DNA of 64,000 bases from Platerodrilus igneus. Taxonomy: Eukaryota; Arthropoda; Insecta; Coleoptera; Lycidae. The notes under the pieces are model-generated. The model did no database searches, was not told where the DNA came from, and saw nothing but the letters and a program-made list of their open reading frames with translations. The translations under genes and the position numbers were made by a program. Shown here in pieces: positions 56,979-64,000 of this stretch. Numbering within the stretch: position 1 is the first letter of the stretch; every line of letters begins with the position of its first letter. The stretch is taken from positions 992,001 to 1,056,000 of the forward strand of contig JARFIW010000668.1 in the NCBI GenBank assembly GCA_036346225.1, given 5' to 3'.

Positions 56979-57260
56979 ATGAACAATAAAGGAGCCGCTA
57001 ATTTTATGCATGAAGAAGAACAATTTTTAGTGGTATTGGTAGAAAAGTACCAAAGCATTATAGAATGCAAGAAAAGTGGTCATACTACTTGGACAGAGAA
57101 GGATAAATGTTGGAAGTTAGTGAAACAAGAATTTAATAGTCAAAGTGGTTGTGTGTATAGGTCTGCTAAAACAAATGTTTTAAAAACTGGATGGGAAACC
57201 TATAATATTCCCGATTTATCAGATATAGTTGATACCGTCAAAGGCATGATCGGAACGTAG
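56979..57260 (+). CDS. Myb/SANT-like (zeste-type) ORF, copy 2, internal deletion
   Basis: 93 codons from ATG 56979: FLVVLVEKYQSIIECKKSG, TWTEKDKCWKLVKQEFNSQ, then a jump from RSAKT to NVLKTGWETYNIPDLSD, where copy 1 keeps the KEKY helix. Thus the first two helices of the domain are open but the third is deleted, so DNA binding is doubtful. It ends about 30 bp before the pentamer array. Known relatives are transposon-linked or zeste-like regulators. Confidence 0.7.
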   Translation: MNNKGAANFMHEEEQFLVVLVEKYQSIIECKKSGHTTWTEKDKCWKLVKQEFNSQSGCVYRSAKTNVLKTGWETYNIPDLSDIVDTVKGMIGT

Positions 57261-57285
57261 AATGAGGGTTTATCTAATCATTATA

Positions 57286-57530
57286 AATACAATATAATAT
57301 ACAATAATATAATATAATGTAATATAATATAATATAATGTAATGTAATGAAATGTAATGTAATGAAATATAATATAATATAATATAATATAATACAATAC
57401 AATACAATATAATATAATATAATATAATATAATATAATATATTATAATATAATATAATATAATATAATATAATATAGTATAATATAATATAATATAATAT
57501 AATATAATATAATATAATATGGTAGTTATT
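57286..57530. repeat. Pentanucleotide array, TATAA type
   Basis: TATAA/TGTAA pentamers, the left part of the array in segmental copy 2, split from the larger right part by a Jockey-type fragment. Confidence 0.95.
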
Positions 57531-57740
57531 TGAAGGAATTATTCATAAAATCAAAAGTCGGTCTTACTTTATAAAATTTATCATTGCTTGAGATGTATTG
57601 TAAGATTTCCTCAAACCTATTTTGTCGAATTGAATTAGATATGAAAGCTATATTACAGTCAGGATCTGTTTGCCAGTACATTCTTTTGCTTGGTAAACGA
57701 TGCTATCTAGAAAATAATAAAATTCCTTTCTGCACAGCAT
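57531..57740. other. Unrecognised sequence inside the pentamer array
   Basis: Non-repetitive sequence between the array and the RT fragment. It may be part of the LINE but gives no clear motif. Confidence 0.4.
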
Positions 57741-58603
57741 ATAAATTAGACTGAGTTATCGACCAATCTCACTCACTTGTTGTCTGAGTAGGATTATGGA
57801 GAAAATGATAAATAAAAGGCTGAGGTGGCACTTGGAGACGAACAACCTGATCTCACCATATCAATTTGGCTCAAGAAAATCAGATCTACAATGGACCAAC
57901 TTGTACTGCTAGAGAACGCAATACAAAACGCGTTTGCAGAAAGAAATCATCTGGTTGCTGTTTTAATCGATATAGAAAAAGCTTATGATATGACATGGAG
58001 ATATGGAATCCTTGAGAAACTTCATCAATTAAACATCAAGGAAGATTACCAATGTTTATATGCCAATTTTTGAGGAAACGTACCTTTAGGGTTAAGGTGG
58101 GTACCAGCATCTCCCAATCATACACACTTGAAAACGGCATACCCCAAGGATCCGCCCTCAGTACCACCCTGTTTTTAATTTCCATTAATGCTCTAGTAGA
58201 TTGTATTGACACCGACATGGGTAGAGGTTTGTATGTTGATGACCTCATCATATACCATGTATCAAATAGGATGCCAGACATGGTTCAGAAGCTGCAAGAG
58301 AACATAAATGCGATAAACACGCGGGCGGAGCATATGGGTTTTCGATTGTCTCCAAAAAACTGAAGTTATTCACTTTTGTCGACTGCGCAGTTGTCATAAT
58401 AACCCAAATTTAAGTATAAATAACACCCCGATGGAAGTATGCAAGAAGGTAAAGATATTAGGGTTAATTTTCGACTCACAACTTAGATGGGGCCCCCATA
58501 TTGACGAAACCGCAAAAAGATCCAAGAAGGCCCTCAATGTTATCAGATGCCTAGCTAACATAGAATGGGGAGCAGAACAATCTACATTAGTAATACGTTT
58601 AAT
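57741..58603 (+). pseudogene. Jockey-type non-LTR reverse transcriptase fragment
   Basis: Frame-shifted pieces: YRPISLTCCLSRIMEKM, YQFGSRKSRSTMDQLV, VLIDIEKAYDMTWR (57825-58073), LENGIPQGSALSTTLFLISI and LYVDDLIIY (catalytic YVDD, 58052-58363), then after another shift KVKILGLIFDSQLRW and IRCLANIEWGAEQSTL. These are reverse transcriptase motifs of Jockey-like LINEs. Both ends are cut by the TATAA array, so it is a fragment carried within, or invaded by, the microsatellite. Confidence 0.87.
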
Positions 58604-60080
58604 ATAATATAATATAATATATTATAATATAATATAATATAATATAATATAATATAATATAATATAATATAATATAATATAATATAATATAATATAATAT
58701 AATATAATATAATATAATATAATATAATATAATATAATATAATATAATATAATATAATATAATATAATATAATATAATATAATATAATATAATATAATAT
58801 AATATAATATAATATAATATAATATAATATAATATAATATAATATAATATAATATAATATAATATAATGTAATATAATGTAATATAATATAATATAATAT
58901 AATAATATGATATAATATAATATAATATAATATAATATAATATAATATAATATGATATAATATAATATAATATAATATAATACAATATAATATAATATAA
59001 TATAATATAATATAATATAATATAATATAATATAATATAATATAATATAATATAATATAATATAATAGTATAATATAATATAATATAATATATTATAATA
59101 TAATATAATATAATATAATGTAATATAATATAATATAATATAATATAATATAATATAATATAATATAATATAATATAATATAATATAATATAATATAATA
59201 TAATATAATATAATATAATATAATATAATATAATATAATATAATATAATATAATATAATATAATATAATATAATATAATATAATATAATATAATATAATA
59301 TAATATAATATAATATAATATAATATAATATAATATAATATAATATAATATAATATAATATAATATAATATAATATAATAAATATAATATAATATAATAT
59401 AATATAATATAATATAATACAATATAATATAATATAATATAAAAGGATACGATACGATACGATACGATACGATACGATACGATACGATACGATACGATAC
59501 GATACGATACGATACGATACGATACGATACGATACGATACGATACGATACGATACGATACGATACGATACGATACGATACGATACGATACGATACGATAC
59601 GATACGATACGATACGATACGATACGATACGATACGATACGATACGATACGATACGATACGATACGATACGATACGATACGATACGATACGATACGATAC
59701 GATACGATACGATACGATACGATACGATACGATACGATACGATACGATACGATACGATACGATACGATACGATACGATACGATACGATACGATACGATAC
59801 GATACGAAACGAAACGATATTATATGATATGATATGATATGATATGATATGATATGATATGATATGATATGATATGATATGATATGATATGATATGATAT
59901 GATATGATATGATATGATATGATATGATATGATATGATATGATATGATATGATATGATATGATATGATATGATATGGAATGATATGATATGATATGATAT
60001 GATATAATATAATATAATATAATACAATATAATATAATATAATATAATACAATACAATATAATATAATATAATATAATAA
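58604..60080. repeat. 1.5-kb pentanucleotide array: TATAA, GATAC and GATAT blocks
   Basis: 58604-59440 TATAA; 59446-59805 exactly 72 uninterrupted GATAC; about 59820-60005 GATAT with one variant unit; then TATAA again to 60080. It gives long artificial open frames on the minus strand that are not genes. Confidence 0.97.
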
Positions 60081-60391
60081 ATATAAACAGCAAACATTGC
60101 TAATAATAAATTATCATTTATATTTATCTGTAAACAAAAGTAAATGTTATAATTTCTTTCTTGTAAATCAAAATCAAGATTCTTATGGAACATACCCGTA
60201 GTATATGATTAGATTTTTGATTTTTTAAAAAATCTTAGAAATAAGTAACAAAAGTACAAAGTGTTTAACAATTTTCAATGTTATGAAATTGTTACAGACG
60301 GATTTTTATAGCCTTTTTTACTTTGAGAAACTTAAACTTTGTAATTAAACTTTGGTCTATAATTTGATTTAAATGATTTAAATATCAAAAT

Positions 60392-61367
60392 AGGGAACGT
60401 TGAAGAAAACTGTGAAACCGAGTTCAGGACAATACATCGGGAAATAAGTAATTTAAAAACTAATTCAGGAAATTTCAATAATAGGGAACCAATTAGGCTA
60501 ATTCAACAAAATCTTTTAATTGACCAATATACAAAATTTAACGGGGATGGAAAATTAAATCCGAAAATATTTTTGAAAAATAATATGTTAGTACAGTTCT
60601 CAACAGACGAGCAATATAAATTAAACTTAATAAAATCAATGCTGAAAGGAAAAGCTGAAATGTGGTATAACTTAGTTGAAAGCGAAATAGAAACATTTCA
60701 ACAGTTTGAACAAAAGTTTTTACGACACTTTTGGGAGGATAATCAACAAGATAAAATTAGGAATAACCTGAGCATAGGAAAATACAATTCAGATAGAGGA
60801 ATGACGCGGGAATTATAAGCTATTGAAAAGTTTACCGTAGCGAAACAATTAGATCCTCCTTAACAGGATGAACAAATTATAAAATATTTGGCAAGGCATT
60901 TTAACGCTGAAGTAAAAAGATATATAACAACACATAATATAGTGGACCGATACACATTTATAGAATATATGCAAATGTATGATAAGTTGGAAACAAATTA
61001 TAAAACGGAAAATAATACTAGGGATCGGCGCACGAATTTTATAAGGACGCAGAGAAATAATGAGAATCGAAGTAATTATCAACGGAACCATTATGATCAT
61101 GGAAAAAATTTTAATAGGGGGAATTATAACAATTTTAATAATGATTTCAGGCGAAGTAGAAATACGGGTCAGATACCAAAGCAACAACCAGAGCGGACTA
61201 ATCATGATGGAAACAATAGTAATAATAGAGAAATAAATAGGCAGGAACATGAAGATCGACGGACGCAACCGAGGAATATTGATAACACGCATACAAGGAA
61301 TATTAATTGCACATACGCAGAGATAACGAGTCAGGCAAGACCTTCCACGCGAAATCAAAATTTTTAG
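60392..61367 (+). pseudogene. gag: gypsy-type gag, segmental copy 2
   Basis: Paralogue of 36842-37800, better preserved: 60573-60818 (AEMWYNLVESEIETFQQFE, FLRHFWEDNQQ), a stop near 60818, then 60888-61367 (RHFNAEVKRYITTHNIV and an Asn/Arg-rich tail). No zinc knuckle. Confidence 0.83.
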
Positions 61368-62002
61368 GTACGGACGAACCAAGCAAATTTCTACAGATAA
61401 ACGGATATGAACACAAGAAAGAATTTATTAAACATGAAACGGTAAATGAATTAGGAAGATTTGAAAGGAACTTATTACCAAGAGTTAATTTAAGGGTGGA
61501 AAATAGAATAATTAGAGTATTGATTGATACTGGTGCAGCAGCATCACTTGTTGCGGAAGAATTTGTTAAACGAGAGAAATTAAGGGATAAAGCGATACCT
61601 ATAACAAGGTGTAATTTGGTGGCACCTAATAATAAGCAATTTTGTATGATAAATGAAATGGTAATTCTGAGATGTGAAATGGAAGATGTGAAATGAAAAA
61701 ATGATTTTATAGTTGTACCTGGACTAAAGATAGATATTATACTTGGGATGAATATTATAGATGAGTTGGAGTTGAAGATAAATGCAGAATGCAAGGAAAT
61801 AGAGTGTAATGGGAAATATATTAAATGGTATGAAGAGGGTAATATAGAAATAGAGAATGACTGCGTGAATATTAATCAGTTTGATAAAGAAATAGATGAG
61901 AAGAATACAAATATAGATGAAAATGAAGAAATTAAATGTCCAGAAGATTTAAGAAATAGGGTGAAGATATTATTAAGAAAGCATTCAGAATTAATAGGGT
62001 AG
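61368..62002 (+). pseudogene. gypsy-type protease and pol linker, segmental copy 2
   Basis: 61307-61696 includes RVLIDTGAAASLVAEEF (retropepsin motif), ended by TGA at 61696. The frame resumes at 61748 (MNIIDELELKINAEC) to a TAG at 62002. Confidence 0.85.
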
Positions 62003-62798
62003 AAAAAAAGAATTGCCGCGGGTTATGTGCACAAGTTGGAAGTAGTAAACACTGAACCGTTTAACACTAAAATATATCCTATTCCAGTAGAATACAGGAT
62101 TAGAGTAAGGGAAGAAATAGAAGAAATGTTACGTGAAGGTATCATAGAAAGCTCCAGTACACATTTTGTAAATCTATTAGTCATCATGAAAAAAGTGATG
62201 ATAGCATCGAGCTATGTTTAGCCAACAATGGATAGCATATTAGCGAGAATAAGTAATAAGAAAATCTATAGCAAATTAGACTTAAAAAATTCATTTTAGT
62301 TGATTCCATTAGCGCGAGAATTAGGGAAATATACGGGTTTTTCAGTAGAAAGAAGAGTATACCAATTTAAGGTGGTCCCGTTTGGTTTGTCCTCGAGTAC
62401 GGCTGCACTAATGAAGACTATGCAGAATATTTTGGGACCGTATGAGGAATTTTGTATCCACTACGTGGATGATGTGTTGATATTTAGCGATAGTATAGAG
62501 CAACACTTAGTACATTTAGAAAGAATTTTATTAGAGTTGAATATAGCAGGTTTAAAGTTGAATTTAAGGAAGTGTGAATTTTTTCAAGATAGGGTTAAAT
62601 TTTTAGGATATAGGTTAGATAGTAAGGGTATAATTAGAAAGCAACGAATGAACAAATATGAGTTAAAAAGGACCTAGATTCAAGAGCAATAAAGTGGGAA
62701 GAAATTCGATTCACCCATACAAATGGGACATGAATAAGTGAACAAATGAAATGTAAAATAAATTTAGGTATAAGCATACATAGAGTAGTAAAATAGGA
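62003..62798 (+). pseudogene. gypsy-type reverse transcriptase, segmental copy 2
   Basis: 62027-62221 (YPIPVEYRIRVREEI) ends at a short internal deletion. 62300-62677 has FKVVPFGLSSSTAALMKTM, HYVDDVLIFSD and VKFLGYRLDSKGII, then the same truncated C terminus as copy 1. It is cut at 62798, where copy 1 sequence continues but copy 2 changes to CAT-repeat-bounded sequence. Confidence 0.87.
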
Positions 62799-64000
62799 TC
62801 ATCATCATCATCATTAGGTCTTCAGTCCTAGAACTGGTTAGACGCGTACCATCATTGCTTCCTATTCTGAACTAACCTACAGATTTCCCTGAAATTTGCA
62901 CAATTTGCATCCATAACTATCTCATCTAGGTCAACATCTACCTCATTTTTCCTACCTCTGCTTGTAATATATCCCATACTATTCCCCAAAATGCCTTGGA
63001 ACGTATTCCGCCCTTCTATTTCTCTTTTTCCCCAGATATCCTTGTTCCCCTACTATTTCTATAACTTATTTGTTATTATCTTTGTCTGTCCATGCTATCG
63101 TCCTCATACATCTGAAGCACAGCATTTCAAAAGGCTGCTACCGTTTTTCTGTCTGTGTTTCAGACTGCCCGTATTTCATAGGCATACTGTGGTTTGCTCC
63201 ACACATATGCTTTCAACAATTTTCTTCTTGTTCTATGTTTGTTGCCTTTCCTCATAGGCGCTGTTCTTTCTTGTTAGATGCAGTTCGATCACCTTCTATT
63301 GTTTTACAGTTATATGCCCTATTTCTCTGACCTTTAGTGGTTGTGAAGGGAGGTAAGCAACCTGTGGCTACCAAGTTCCCCCAACACTTAACCATTTAAC
63401 GATTTAATATATTTTTCAATTTATCTTTTCGCACAGCCAACATTAGTTGGAGATATTTTGCAACCAACAACTAGTTGTTTATACTAATAATCAGATTTAT
63501 CTGCACTTATTTTTTCGTCATTAGGTTTTCCGTCTCAAAACTGGTTGGACACGTGCCTGTACTTATTTATATTCTGAGCTAGCCTACATAGTTCCCTGAA
63601 ATTCTAACACAGCATGTGTATTCAGCTCGTTCCCCTTCTATTGTTTTCTAATTTTATGCCCTATTTTACCGAGATTCAGTGAAGGAGGTTAAGCAACCTG
63701 TGGCTACCAAGATCCCCCAACACTTAGACATTTGCTGAAATAATGGTTTTCCAGTAAATCCTTTCACACACTTAACATTATTCGAGAATATTGCCCAACC
63801 AATTCTTGTAGTTACTTATAATAATCTTCATGTTTAAGCACAGTTATCTCTTCGTTATTAGTTTATCCATCTTGGGATTGGTTGGATGCGTACCTCCATT
63901 GATTTCTATTCTGGGCTAGCCTACACATCTCCCTAAAACTCCTACAGCCTACATCTTTTACTATCTGTGTGCAGTAGTCTAACCTAGGTCTGCCTCTTCT
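62799..64000 (-). mobile_element. LINE-like 3' ends in tandem, with (GAT)n tail
   Basis: Starts (plus strand) with (ATC)n at 62799, which is (GAT)n at the 3' end of a minus-strand element. Minus-strand sequence from about 63215 to 62990 resembles the decayed C-terminal region of RTE/CR1-like ORF2 proteins (AYVWSKP, then KTVAAF and a WTD block). A block starting at the TTAGG(T/A)TTTCCGTC-like sequence recurs near 62814, 63521 and 63855, and GTGGCTACCAAG recurs near 63363 and 63701, so a ~333-bp unit is tandemly repeated. Confidence 0.6.

Noticed and set aside
59446..59805. GATAC array as a possible telomere repeat
   Set aside because: Not a known arthropod telomere unit, lies inside a duplicated interstitial block, and neighbouring blocks are other pentamers.
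58582..60193. Very long minus-strand open frames (503, 366 and 128 codons)
   Set aside because: They are translations of pure TATAA, GATAC and GATAT pentamers, which have no stop codons in that direction. No sequence complexity or domain is present.
63070..63330. Plus-strand ORFs in the LINE-like tail
   Set aside because: The recognisable similarity is on the minus strand; the plus-strand frames are shadows.

Overview
This is an AT-rich, intron-containing animal genome window, most likely from an arthropod and probably an insect. The evidence is a DUF4806 gene with GT-AG introns, Ty3/gypsy, BEL/Pao, Penelope-like, Jockey-type and CACTA-like elements, tRNA-derived SINEs, and long C2H2 zinc-finger arrays of a type common in insects. 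I cannot name the species. No intact single-copy host gene is visible: every recognisable gene is interrupted, frame-shifted or made of transposon sequence.

Layout. 1-4135: a decayed gypsy element (minus strand) with its 5' LTR, lying just upstream of the first recognised exon of a decayed multi-exon DUF4806 gene (4208-8929, plus). 9019-17962: two copies of an unclassified ~690-bp repeat (a third is at 52.9 kb), a tRNA-derived SINE, a 2.1-kb LTR-like module bounded by (TA)n, a segment with a textbook hammerhead ribozyme, and a 43-bp minisatellite. 18047-26734: one CACTA-like transposase pseudogene split by a 282-bp solo LTR, a gypsy solo LTR and a complete-ended BEL/Pao element, which itself holds two SINEs. 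26735-30090: no recognised gene.

30440-39460 and 54430-62798 are a direct segmental duplication, offset by about 24 kb. Its order is zinc-finger array, Myb/SANT-like ORF, pentanucleotide array, then gypsy-type gag-pro-RT. Copy 1 gained a Penelope-like element; copy 2 gained a Jockey-type fragment, a very large pentamer expansion and a LINE-like tail. Between the copies are three 2-kb LTR-like modules bounded by (TA)n, a second Penelope-like fragment, tRNA-like repeats, the second hammerhead copy, a gypsy solo LTR and a decayed Crypton-type tyrosine recombinase gene (52159-54060). The right edge (62799-64000) is tandem LINE-like 3' sequence.

The most notable signal is the recurring hammerhead architecture. 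Two near-identical hammerheads have complete conserved cores (15870-15913, 48137-48180). A third sits at the 3' end of a Penelope-like element whose other end begins within a few bases of the predicted self-cleavage site. A fourth, degraded one lies beyond a second Penelope-like ORF. In both copies the complete-core segments abut, across a (TA)n tract, the start of a module that ends in a tRNA-Lys-type primer-binding site.
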